From: JAHFDS01 sp964593795
Lineage (GTDB): Bacteria > Myxococcota_A > Polyangia > JAHFDS01
Direction: 5' to 3'
Assembly (NCBI GenBank): GCA_964593795.1
Contig: CAZQJC010000200.1
Location: 13,597 to 77,596 of the forward strand
Length of the DNA: 64,000 nt
Made by a program: the position numbers and the translations under genes. The notes beneath the pieces are model-generated. The model saw nothing but the letters and a program-made list of their open reading frames with translations. It made no database searches and was not told the origin of the DNA. Below are positions 44,403 through 53,912 of the stretch, one piece after another. Numbering within the stretch: position 1 is the stretch's first letter; each line of letters begins with the position of its first letter.

Positions 44403-46765
44403 GACAGACGCTCGGCCACCTCGCCGAGCCGGGCCTGTCCGCGCAGGCGGCCCAGCGCCTCGAGCAGGCGGAGACGGCGCTCGACGGAGGCGACCTCGAG
44501 GCCGCTGGCGACGCCCTCGCGCTGCCGGCCGCCGAGGCACCCGAGCACCCGCGCGTGGCCTTCGCCCTCGCGCGCCTGCACGCCCGGCAGGGCGACGACG
44601 CCCGCGCTGCCGAGGCGCTCGTCACCGCGGCACGCGGAGCCCAGGGACCGCTCGCGGCACGCGTGGCCTGGGAGCGCGGCCGGCTCGCGCTCCGCCGGGG
44701 AGAGCTCGCCCGCGCGATCCGTGAGCTGCGCAAGGCGGCCGACACGCTCGACGAGGCGCTGCCTGATCTGTGGCGCGCCTTCGCCCAGGACGGCCAGCCT
44801 CGCGCCGCGCTCGTGCTCGCCCGCCGCCAGGTGGGCCGCCTCGAGGGGACGCCCCTGGCACCGCGGGACGCCGACCTCCTCGTGGAGGTCGGGCAGCTCG
44901 CCCTCGCCGCCGACGATCCCGCGCAGGCCCAGGCCGCCTTCGAGCGCGCCTCCAGCGCGGACCCCTCCCACGCCGCGGCCTTCCTCGGCCTCTCCCGCGC
45001 GCGGCGCCTCCGCGGCGATCTCGCGGGCGCCCACGAGGCCGTGCTGCGTGCCCTCGGCCTCGATCCCGACGATCGTGCAGCGCGCCTCCAGCTCGCCGAG
45101 CTCCACGCCGCGGCCGAGAGCTGGCCGCTCGCCGCCGACGCCTTCGCCCAGCTCCTCGACGAGCACGCCCCCGAGCGCGCTTTCCGCGCAGGCATGGACG
45201 CCGCGCTCCGAGCAGGCCAGCTCGAGCGCGCCGGCGCGTGGGCCGCCCGCGCGGGCGACGACCCTGTCGCGCGCGCCATCCTCGCGCGTCCCGCGACCGG
45301 CGACGTGCTGCCCGACGATCTGCCGGCGCTCCTTCGCCGTGCGGCCGCGCATCCCGCGCTCGCCCCGCTCTGCGATTCGCTCGGCCGCGAGCTCGACCGC
45401 CCGATGGCTCTCGCTGTCGTCGGCGAGTTCAACGTGGGCAAGAGCTCGTTCGTCAACGCGCTGCTCGGCGAGGAGATCGCGGAGACCGGGGTCACGCCCA
45501 CCACGGCGACGTTGCACGTGTTCCGCTTCGGCCCCACGCGGCGCGCCCGCGTCCACCTCGCCGACGACCGCAGCCTCGAGGCGGCGTTCTCCGAGGTGGC
45601 CGCCACGATCGAGCGCGTCGGCTCCGCCCAGGTTCGCTTCGTCGAGTGGTCCTTGCCCCTCGCGGTCCTCGAGCGCGTGCACGTCATCGACACGCCCGGC
45701 CTCAACTCCCTCCTGCCCGAGCACGAGGCGCAGACCCGCAAGTTCCTCGACGAGGCCGACGCGATCGTGTGGCTCTTCTCGGTCGATCAGGCGGGCAAGC
45801 GCTCCGAGGCCGCCATCCTCGGGCAGCTCTCGGCCTCCGTCCGCGCTCGCACCGTCGCTGTCCTCAACAAGGTCGATCGCGCGGACGCCGCCGAGGTCGC
45901 CGAGGTGCTCGAGCACCTGCAGAAGACCCTCGGCGACCGCGTGTCCGCCGTGCAGCCGTTCTCCGCGCGCCTCGCGCAGGCCGGCGGCGGCCACCTCGAG
46001 GAGCTCCGCGCGCTCCTCGAGGCGCGCCTCTTCTCGCGGAGCCGCGACATCGTCCGGGCGCGCGCGGCCGAGCGCCTCGCAGCCTCCGCGCTCGCCGCAA
46101 GGATCGCCCCGGAGCAGCTCCGCCTCGGCCACGTCGAGCGTGTCCTCGCGCTCGGCGCCCAGGCGCGCGCGCTCGGGGCGCTCGTCACCGAGCTCCACGC
46201 CCGCGTGCTGCCCGTGGAGCGCGGGCGCCTCGTCGCCGACCTCGAGACCGCCCTCGCCTCCGCCGCGCGCGAGGTCCTCGGCTTCCTCCGCCCGGGTCGC
46301 CTCTTCTCAGGGCACGGCGCCACGCCCGCCGATCGGGACTACCTGCGCGACTCGCTCGAGGACGCGATCGCCGCAGTGCTCGCCGCCAGCCGAGCGCGCC
46401 TCGCGCCTGCCCTCGGGGCGCTCGCGGCGCCCACCGCGGCCGCCTTCGATCGTGCCACTGCTTTCTTCCGCGGTACGCTGCGCGGCGGTCGCCTGGGCGG
46501 CTTCTTCGACGGCGTCCTTCCCTCGCTGGCGCTCGACGAGGCCGCCATCGCGCGCGCGCTCGAACGCGCCCTCGGCCTCGATCTCGAGGGCGAGCTCTGG
46601 ACCCCGCTGTCCGTGGCGCTCGATGCGGCCGCCCTGGCCGAGCGCACCACCCTCGAGCAAGCGGCTCGGCAGGCCCACGCCGAGGCCCTCGCCGTCGGCT
46701 GGGCCGAGACGGGCCCTCTGTCGGCCATCGCGGAAGCCGCCGCGCGCCACGCGAAGCCATGCTGA
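44381..46765 (+). CDS. TPR - dynamin-like GTPase (2)
   Basis: The 794-residue protein has ~330 residues of TPR-like helices (AAEALVTAARGAQG, AALVLARRQVGRLEG, AFLGLSRARRLRGDLAGAHEAVLRALGLDP). A dynamin-family GTPase domain follows (P-loop GEFNVGKSSFVN, TPTTATLHVF, DTPGLNSL, NKVD), then a helical tail without a clear hydrophobic paddle. It starts at GTG 44381, inside the end of dynamin 1, so the two are coupled. The GTPase domains are related to each other (GEFN-GKS, TPTT). The TPR arm suggests it recruits a partner while dynamin 1 contacts membrane. It overlaps rnhB by 7 bases. Confidence 0.85.
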   Translation: MGFLDRLGQTLGHLAEPGLSAQAAQRLEQAETALDGGDLEAAGDALALPAAEAPEHPRVAFALARLHARQGDDARAAEALVTAARGAQGPLAARVAWERGRLALRRGELARAIRELRKAADTLDEALPDLWRAFAQDGQPRAALVLARRQVGRLEGTPLAPRDADLLVEVGQLALAADDPAQAQAAFERASSADPSHAAAFLGLSRARRLRGDLAGAHEAVLRALGLDPDDRAARLQLAELHAAAESWPLAADAFAQLLDEHAPERAFRAGMDAALRAGQLERAGAWAARAGDDPVARAILARPATGDVLPDDLPALLRRAAAHPALAPLCDSLGRELDRPMALAVVGEFNVGKSSFVNALLGEEIAETGVTPTTATLHVFRFGPTRRARVHLADDRSLEAAFSEVAATIERVGSAQVRFVEWSLPLAVLERVHVIDTPGLNSLLPEHEAQTRKFLDEADAIVWLFSVDQAGKRSEAAILGQLSASVRARTVAVLNKVDRADAAEVAEVLEHLQKTLGDRVSAVQPFSARLAQAGGGHLEELRALLEARLFSRSRDIVRARAAERLAASALAARIAPEQLRLGHVERVLALGAQARALGALVTELHARVLPVERGRLVADLETALASAAREVLGFLRPGRLFSGHGATPADRDYLRDSLEDAIAAVLAASRARLAPALGALAAPTAAAFDRATAFFRGTLRGGRLGGFFDGVLPSLALDEAAIARALERALGLDLEGELWTPLSVALDAAALAERTTLEQAARQAHAEALAVGWAETGPLSAIAEAAARHAKPC

Positions 46766-47394
46766 CCCTCGGCATCGACGAGGCCGGCCGGGGCCCGGTG
46801 CTCGGGCCCATGGTCCTCGCGGGTGTCGTCCTCTCGCCGCGGGCCGCCGCGAGCCTCACCCGGGCGGGCGTCGCGGACTCGAAGCGCTTCGCGGGACCGG
46901 ACGCCCACGCCGCGCGCAGCGAGCTCGTGCCGAAGATCCTCCGGCACGCCGAGGCGACGCTCCTGCGCGTCGCCTCCGTCGAGGACGTCGACGCCCACGC
47001 CAGCCGCGGCGAGCTCAACGCGCTCGAGCGCGCGCTCGCCCGCCAGATCCTCGCCGTGATCGGCCCCTCCGCGACCCGCGTCCTCTGCGACGGAGCCCGG
47101 CTCTTCGGCCCCCTGTCCGCCGAGCACCCCAACCTCCGCGCTTTGGACCACGGTGAGGACGCCCACGCCTCCGTGGCGGCCGCGAGCGTGCTCGCCAAGG
47201 TGCGCCGCGACGAGCTCTTCGCCTGCATCTCCGCGCGCTACCGCAAGCGCTTCGGTGCGCTCGCGGGCGCTGGCTACGTGAACCCGCCGACGCTCCGATT
47301 CCTCGAGGCGCACCGGCAGGCCCACGGCCGCCTCCCACCGGAGGCGCGGTGGAGCTGGAGCACCGCAGCGCAGCTCACGCTACCGGGCCTCTGA
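46759..47394 (+). CDS. rnhB: Ribonuclease HII
   Basis: The 211-residue protein has the RNase HII signature GIDEAGRGPVLGPMVLAGVVL with the first catalytic Asp-Glu, VADSKRF in place of DSK-L, VLCDGARLFG with the third acid, and EDAHASVAAASVLAKVRRDELF with the fourth. It removes RNA (single ribonucleotides and RNA-DNA hybrids) from DNA. The central region is diverged from the usual form. It is last in the long plus-strand run, overlapping the dynamin gene by 7 bases. Its end overlaps the converging mutM gene by 20 bases. Confidence 0.88.
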   Translation: MLTLGIDEAGRGPVLGPMVLAGVVLSPRAAASLTRAGVADSKRFAGPDAHAARSELVPKILRHAEATLLRVASVEDVDAHASRGELNALERALARQILAVIGPSATRVLCDGARLFGPLSAEHPNLRALDHGEDAHASVAAASVLAKVRRDELFACISARYRKRFGALAGAGYVNPPTLRFLEAHRQAHGRLPPEARWSWSTAAQLTLPGL

Positions 47395-48232
47395 TCGCCC
47401 GTCGCTGGCACCCCGCACAGAAGTAGGTCGACCGCCCCGCCTGAATCATCCGCCGCACGGGCCGGCCGCAGCGCGGACAGGCCAGCCCCTCGCGCGCGAA
47501 CACCTCGAGCGCCTGCTGGTTCGCCCCCTTGCCCTCCGGCGCCGCGTAGTCCCGCAGCGTGGTGCCCCGGTTCTCGAGCCCCCGCCGCAGCACCACGCGC
47601 ACCGCCTCGAGGAGCCCCTCGGCCCGGGAGCGCGAGAGCCGGCGTGCCTCGAGCGCCGGGTGCACCCCCGCGAGGAACAGCGCCTCGCAGGCGTAGATGT
47701 TCCCGACACCCGCGAGCTGCCGCTGATCGAGCAGCACCGCCTTGATGCTCGCGCCGCGCGTCGCCCGGAGCGCCTCCCAGAAACCCTCGCCCGACAGCGC
47801 GTCGCCGAGGGGCTCGGGCCCGAGCTCCCGCAGCTCCTCCGAGGCGCCGAGCTCCCGGAGCTCGTAAGGCCGCACGAGGCCGAACCGCCGCGGATCGATG
47901 AACCGGACCTCCTCCTCCGGCCGCCCCGAGAGCGCGAGGACCAGGTGCGTGTGCGGCGGTCGCTCGCTCGATGCTGGCTGCACCAGCAGCCGGCCGCTCA
48001 TGCCGAGGTGCACGAGCAGCGCATGCTCCTCGAGCTCGATGACGAGGTACTTGGCCCGCCGCCACACCCGCGTGATCTGCCGCCCGAGCGCCGCGCGCCG
48101 GACCCCCACCGCGTCGACCGCGCGGGCGAGCCTGAGCCTCGCCCCCGACAGCGCCACCGCCACGACCTTGCGCCCACGAACCCGCCGCTCGAGCTCTCGC
48201 GCTGTGGTCTCGACCTCCGGGAGCTCGGGCAT
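47375..48232 (-). CDS. mutM: Formamidopyrimidine-DNA glycosylase
   Basis: The 285-residue protein starts MPELPEVETTAR with the catalytic Pro-2 and Glu-3, has the RRAKYLVIEL lysine, HLGMSGRL, LDQRQLAGVGNIYACEALFLAGVHP with the H2TH motif, and a C-terminal zinc finger (CPRCGRPVRR ... TYFCAGCQR). It removes 8-oxoguanine and cleaves the abasic site. Its start overlaps the rsmA stop by one base, and rsmA overlaps tsaD, so mutM is last in the tsaD-rsmA-mutM operon. Confidence 0.95.
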   Translation of the reverse strand: MPELPEVETTARELERRVRGRKVVAVALSGARLRLARAVDAVGVRRAALGRQITRVWRRAKYLVIELEEHALLVHLGMSGRLLVQPASSERPPHTHLVLALSGRPEEEVRFIDPRRFGLVRPYELRELGASEELRELGPEPLGDALSGEGFWEALRATRGASIKAVLLDQRQLAGVGNIYACEALFLAGVHPALEARRLSRSRAEGLLEAVRVVLRRGLENRGTTLRDYAAPEGKGANQQALEVFAREGLACPRCGRPVRRMIQAGRSTYFCAGCQRRAIRGPVA

Positions 48233-49032
48233 CAGGCCCTCGCCAGTCGCGCAAACTCGGCCACGGTGAGCGTCTCACCCCGCCGCCCCGGATCGATCTC
48301 CGCGCGCGCAAACGCCGGCGCGTCGACGACCCCCGCGAGGGCGTTCCGCAGCGTCTTGCGTCGCATCTGGAACGCCTTGTCGACGACGCGCCGGAAGCGC
48401 TCCACGTCCGGCAGCACGTCGGGCCCGGGCACGTCCGGCGTGAGACGCACGATCGCGCTCTCGACCCGCGGGGCCGGCACGAACGCCGACGGAGGCACCT
48501 TGCGAATCATATCTGCTTTAGCGAATATTTGGCAGAGCACAGACAGCGCTCCGTAGGCCTCGGTGTCCGCCTTCGCCACCATGCGCTCGGCGACCTCGCG
48601 CTGGAGCATCACCACGAGGCGCGCGACCGACCGGTGCTGCGCGAGCGTCCGGAGCACGATCGGGCTCCCGATCTGATACGGGAGATTGCCGATCACGGCG
48701 ACGGGGCCGCCCGCCCGCGCGGCGATGGGCCCTAGCTCCAGGTGCAGCGCGTTTTCCTCGCGCAGCTCCACCGCCGGCAGCTCCGCTCGCAGCACGGCCG
48801 CCATGTCCCGATCGCGCTCGATCGCGATCACACTGGCGCCGGTCGCGGCCAGTCGTGCGGTGAGCGTCCCGAGCCCCGCGCCGATCTCGACCACCGTGTC
48901 GCCCGGCCCCACGGCAATCGCCTCGACCAGCGCGTCGTAGACCCGATCGTCGACCAGGAAGTTCTGTCCCCAGCTCTTCTTGGGCCGCAGGCCGTGCCGG
49001 GCGAGCAGCTCGCGAGGGCTCGGGTACTTCAT
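48232..49032 (-). CDS. rsmA: 16S rRNA dimethyladenosine transferase
   Basis: The 266-residue KsgA/RsmA protein has KKSWGQNFLVDDRV, SAM-binding VVEIGAGLGTLTARLA, AIERD, the catalytic NLPYQIGSPIV, and VPPSAFVPAPRVESAIV. It dimethylates two adjacent adenines near the 3' end of 16S rRNA. Its start overlaps the tsaD stop (ATGA). A short stretch (48504-48532) uses AT-rich codons (CAA ATA TTC GCT AAA GCA GAT ATG ATT) unlike the rest of the gene. Confidence 0.95.
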   Translation of the reverse strand: MKYPSPRELLARHGLRPKKSWGQNFLVDDRVYDALVEAIAVGPGDTVVEIGAGLGTLTARLAATGASVIAIERDRDMAAVLRAELPAVELREENALHLELGPIAARAGGPVAVIGNLPYQIGSPIVLRTLAQHRSVARLVVMLQREVAERMVAKADTEAYGALSVLCQIFAKADMIRKVPPSAFVPAPRVESAIVRLTPDVPGPDVLPDVERFRRVVDKAFQMRRKTLRNALAGVVDAPAFARAEIDPGRRGETLTVAEFARLARA

Positions 49033-50054
49033 CCGAGCGCGAGGCTCGCATCGGCGTTGAGGTCGAGCCCGGACCGCTCGCCCCGCCGCAGCCGGACGAG
49101 TCCCGCGGCCGCGATCATCGCCGCGTTGTCAGTGCAATGCCCGAGCGGCGGGAAGAACAGCTCGCAGCCCGCGACCGCGGCCTCCTCGCCGAGTCGCTGC
49201 CGGAGGGCCTGGTTCGCCGCCACGCCCCCGGCCACCACGATCTGCCGGGCGCGCACCCGCTCCGCGGCCCGCACGACCTTCTCCACCAGCACCTCGACGA
49301 TGGCCGCCTGGTAGCTCGCGCAGAGATCGGACAGCAGCTTGCCCTCCGGTCGGCCGTGATCACGAAGCCAGATCGCGAGGGCGGTCTTGAGCCCCGAGAA
49401 CGAGAACTCGAGAGAGTCTCCACGGAACGACCGGGGAAACCGGATCGCCGTCGGGTCTCCGCCTTGCGCCAGCGCCTCGATCCGCACCCCACCCGGGTAC
49501 CCGAGGCCGAGCATCTTGCCGCCCTTGTCGAACGCCTCTCCGGCCGCATCGTCGCGGGTCGCTCCGAGGAGTTGCATCCGCCCGAAGTCGCTCACCTCGT
49601 GGATCTCCGTGTGCCCTCCGGAGCACAGCAGCGCGACGTGGGGAAACCCCGGCACCACGAGGCTGTCCGTGTCGGCCGTCCTCAGGAACACCGACGTCAG
49701 GTGCCCTTCGAGGTGGTTGACGCCCACGAGCGGCAGTCCGCGCGCAAACGCGAGCGCCTTGCCGAACTGCACGCCCACCAGCAGCGCGCCGATGAGCCCC
49801 GGTCCCCGCGTGACCGCGATGCCGTCCAGGTCCTGCAGGCTCGCTCCGCCCAGCGCGAGGGCCTCAGCCACCACAGGCGCCACGTTCGTCAGGTGGTGGC
49901 GCGAGGCCACCTCCGGCACGACCCCGCCGTAGGCCGCATGAAGCTCCACCTGGGAGGAGACGACATCGCTCCGCACCAGGAAAGCGCCCCCCGCATCCTC
50001 GACGACGGCGGCTGCCGTCTCGTCACACGAGCTCTCGATCCCCAGCACTCGCAT
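49029..50054 (-). CDS. tsaD: tRNA N6-threonylcarbamoyladenosine transferase TsaD
   Basis: The 341-residue Kae1/TsaD protein has MRVLGIESSCDETAAAVVED, the metal-binding VNHLEGHLTS histidines, LLCSGGHTEI, DDAAGEAFDKGGKMLGLGYPGG, VAGGVAANQALR and PLGHCTDNAAM. With TsaB and TsaE it makes t6A37 in ANN-decoding tRNAs. It is first in a coupled tsaD-rsmA-mutM operon and diverges from rsmG. Confidence 0.96.
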   Translation of the reverse strand: MRVLGIESSCDETAAAVVEDAGGAFLVRSDVVSSQVELHAAYGGVVPEVASRHHLTNVAPVVAEALALGGASLQDLDGIAVTRGPGLIGALLVGVQFGKALAFARGLPLVGVNHLEGHLTSVFLRTADTDSLVVPGFPHVALLCSGGHTEIHEVSDFGRMQLLGATRDDAAGEAFDKGGKMLGLGYPGGVRIEALAQGGDPTAIRFPRSFRGDSLEFSFSGLKTALAIWLRDHGRPEGKLLSDLCASYQAAIVEVLVEKVVRAAERVRARQIVVAGGVAANQALRQRLGEEAAVAGCELFFPPLGHCTDNAAMIAAAGLVRLRRGERSGLDLNADASLALG

Positions 50055-50116
50055 CGATCACCCGGTCGAAGATGTCGCGCCCATCGCGCGGGGCACTATA
50101 CTCGCCCCCACTTCCG

Positions 50117-50731
50117 ATGGTCGAGCTGCGGGATCGACTGACCTTGGGCGCCAGGCGCGTGGGCATCGAGCTCTCGGTTGCCCTCGCCGACCGCCTGCTC
50201 GAGCTCGGCCGCCTGCTGCTCGACTGGAACACCCGGGTCAACCTGACCGCCATCCGGGAGATGCAGGGCGTCGTCGATCGCCACCTCATCGACTCGCTCG
50301 CCGTGGCACCCCATCTGGTCCCGGGCACCCTGGTGGACGTGGGAACCGGGGCCGGCTTTCCAGGCCTGCCCCTGGCTCTGGTGCGACCCGACCTCGAGGT
50401 CACGCTGCTCGAGTCGATCCACAAGAAGACCGCCTTCGTCCGGTCAGCCGCCAGAGCCCTCGACCTGCAGGCGACCATCACGACGGCCAGGCTGGAGGAC
50501 TGGAGTCGAACAGCGGCACGGGCCCAGAACGCGGTCTCCCGCGCGACGTTCGCCCCGCTGGAGTGGATTCGTCGGGGGGCCCCGCTGGTGGCGCCCGGGG
50601 GCGTCCTCGTCGCCATGACGACGCCGGCTGAGTCAGACCCATCGCCGCCCGCCGGATTCAGCTTCGCCCGCCACGAGTACGAGCTTCCGGATGGGACCCT
50701 CCGCGTCCTCTGGCGCCTCGCCCGCTCCTGA
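50117..50731 (+). CDS. rsmG: 16S rRNA m7G527 methyltransferase
   Basis: The 204-residue GidB/RsmG protein has LDWNTRVNLTAIRE, VVDRHLIDSLAV, SAM-binding LVDVGTGAGFPGLPLAL, VTLLESIHKKTAFVR and ARAQNAVSRATFAPLEW. It methylates G527 of 16S rRNA. ATG at 50117 is chosen over an upstream in-frame codon at 50072. As in many bacteria it lies by parS sites close to the origin, but parA and parB do not follow. Confidence 0.93.
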   Translation: MVELRDRLTLGARRVGIELSVALADRLLELGRLLLDWNTRVNLTAIREMQGVVDRHLIDSLAVAPHLVPGTLVDVGTGAGFPGLPLALVRPDLEVTLLESIHKKTAFVRSAARALDLQATITTARLEDWSRTAARAQNAVSRATFAPLEWIRRGAPLVAPGGVLVAMTTPAESDPSPPAGFSFARHEYELPDGTLRVLWRLARS

Positions 50732-50733
50732 TT

Positions 50734-50747
50734 GTTTCACGTGAAAC
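50734..50747. promoter_or_regulatory. parS centromere site 1
   Basis: The 14-base palindrome GTTTCACGTGAAAC is exactly the core of the bacterial parS (TGTTTCACGTGAAACA), where ParB loads to segregate the chromosome. It begins 3 bases after the rsmG stop. Confidence 0.93.
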
Positions 50748-50757
50748 CCTCGGCCAG

Positions 50758-50773
50758 TGTTTCACGTGAAACC
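50758..50773. promoter_or_regulatory. parS centromere site 2
   Basis: TGTTTCACGTGAAACC matches the 16-base parS consensus at 15 of 16 positions, with the 14-base palindrome at 50759-50772 perfect. It lies 25 bases from site 1. Tandem parS near the origin is typical. Confidence 0.93.
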
Positions 50774-50824
50774 CCCGGAACTTTCCCCTTGCCCCGCCCA
50801 CAGCCAGCGCGCCAAAACCACGCC

Positions 50825-51951
<1,127 letters not shown>

Positions 51952-51952
<1 letters not shown>

Positions 51953-53250
51953 TGAACCCAGGCTCTCTCGACCACCGGCACCTCTGGCACCCGTTCACCC
52001 CGATGGCGACCTGGCTCGCCGAGGAGCCCCTCGTCATCGCCGCGGCCGAGGGCTGCGAGCTCATCGACCTCGCGGGCCGTCGCTATCTGGACGGTGTCTC
52101 CTCTCTCTGGGCCAACGTGCACGGCCACCGCCATCCCCACATCGACGCCGCCGTCCGTGCCCAGCTGGACAAGGTCGCCCACAGCACCCTGCTCGGCCTG
52201 ACCCACGAGCCCGCCATCCGGCTGGCAGAGCGACTCTGCAAGGTGGCACCACCCGGGCTGACCCGCGTCTTCTACTCCGACAGCGGCTCCACCGCCGTGG
52301 AGGCGGCGCTCAAGATCGCGCTCCAGTTCCACCAGCACCGGCGGCAGCCGAACCGGAACCGGTTCATCGCCCTCGAGCAGGCCTACCACGGCGACACGCT
52401 CGGGGCCGTATCCGTCGGAGGGATGGACGTCTTCCACGCAGCGTTTGCCCCGCTCCTCTTCCCAGCCATTCACGTGCCTCCGGAAAGCAAGGCCCTCGAG
52501 CAGGCCTTCTTGCAGCACAACGGTCAGATTGCGGCGCTGATCGTCGAGCCCCTCATGCAGGGCGCCGCCGGGATGCGGACGCAGCCCGCGGGGTTCCTTG
52601 CTCGCGCGGCCCAGCTGTGCCGGGAACACGGAGCCCTCCTGATCGCCGACGAGGTCGCGACCGGCTTCGGCCGGACCGGCACCCTCTTCGCGTGCGAGCA
52701 GGAATCCGTGTCCCCGGACCTGATGGCCGTCGCCAAGGGCCTCTCTGGCGGCTACCTTCCGCTCGCGGCGACGCTGGCCTCCGAGGACGTGTTCGCGGCC
52801 TTCCTCGGCAGCCCCGGGGAATTCCGGACCTTCTTCCACGGCCACACCTTCACCGGGAATCCCCTCGCGTGTGCCGCGGGCATCGCCTCCCTCGAGATCT
52901 TCGAGAGCGAACGCACCCTGGACAGGGTCCGCACCTCCATCGACCTCCTCCGGCAGCTCCTCCAGCGCGCCTTCTCCGGACACCCGAACGTGCGGGAGGT
53001 TCGTCAGCGAGGCATGATGGTCGGCGTGGAGCTCCAGCCGGGTCCGGCAGCGCCCTTCTTCCCCGCCAGCGCACGCACGGGACAGCGGGTCTGCCGGGCC
53101 GCCCGCGACCTCGGCGTGATCCTGCGGCCCCTCGGCGACGTGGTCGTTCTCATGCCTCCACTGTCCATCAGTTCAGCACAACTGGAACGCCTCGTCACCA
53201 CCGCCAGGCGAGCCATCGACGAGGTCTGCGGATGCGCGCCTTCTTCGTGA
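51952..53250 (+). CDS. bioA: Adenosylmethionine-8-amino-7-oxononanoate aminotransferase
   Basis: The 432-residue class III aminotransferase has DHRHLWHPFTPM, YLDGVSSLWANVHGHRHP, VFYSDSGSTAVEAALKIA, the DEVATGFGRTG metal/PLP loop, PLP Lys in AVAKGLSGGYLPLAATL and FFHGHTFTGNPLACAAG. It makes 7,8-diaminononanoate using SAM as amino donor. It is coupled to bioF upstream and overlaps bioD by 19 bases downstream. Confidence 0.95.
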
Positions 53251-53912
53251 CCGGCACCGATACGGGTGTGGGCAAGACCTTCGTGTCTGCGGCGCTCCTC
53301 CGGTCCGCCGCCTCGAACGGCCTGCGCGCCGCGGCCCAGAAGCCCGCGGAAACCGGCGTCGAGCACGACGACCTCCCCGACGACGCTCGCAGGCTCCTGG
53401 ACGCCTGTGGGCGCGCGCTCGACCACGACGACGTCTCACCGTTCCGCTACCGAGAGCCGCTCGCGCCCGCCGTCGCCCGTGAGCGGCGCAGGCGGCGCTT
53501 CGATCTGCAGCGCGTTCGAGAGGCCTGTGACCGGCTCGCCGCCGACGCGGATGTGCTCCTCGTCGAAGGTGCAGGGGGCCTGCTCTGTCCGTTCCCCGAC
53601 GGCCTCTCGGCGGCCGACGTCGCCGCGAGCCTCGGCTTGCCGCTCATCGTGGTCGCGAAGAACGCCCTCGGGACGGTGAACCACACGCTCCTCACCCTCG
53701 CGGAGATCCGGCGTCGTGGGCTTCCGCTGGCTGGCGTCGTGCTGAGCCAGACGAGCCCGCAGCGCGACGCGTCGGAGCAGGACAACGAGAGTCTCATCCG
53801 AGACCGGGGAGCCCCACCCTTCGTTGCGACGCTCCCGCACGGCGCCGAGTTCGCCTTCGGGCTCCTCGACCGGCTACTTGCCGATGCAGAACTCTCGAAA
53901 GACCACTTCTAG
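53232..53912 (+). CDS. bioD: Dethiobiotin synthetase
   Basis: The 226-residue P-loop enzyme has FFVTGTDTGVGKTFVSAALL, AAQKPAETG, LLVEGAGGLLCPF and LIVVAKNALGTVNHTLLTLAEIR. It closes the ureido ring with CO2 and ATP. The ATG at 53232 lies inside the bioA end. bioB, the final step, is not in the window. Its 3' end overlaps the converging mnmE gene by 39 bases. Confidence 0.94.
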   Translation: MRAFFVTGTDTGVGKTFVSAALLRSAASNGLRAAAQKPAETGVEHDDLPDDARRLLDACGRALDHDDVSPFRYREPLAPAVARERRRRRFDLQRVREACDRLAADADVLLVEGAGGLLCPFPDGLSAADVAASLGLPLIVVAKNALGTVNHTLLTLAEIRRRGLPLAGVVLSQTSPQRDASEQDNESLIRDRGAPPFVATLPHGAEFAFGLLDRLLADAELSKDHF

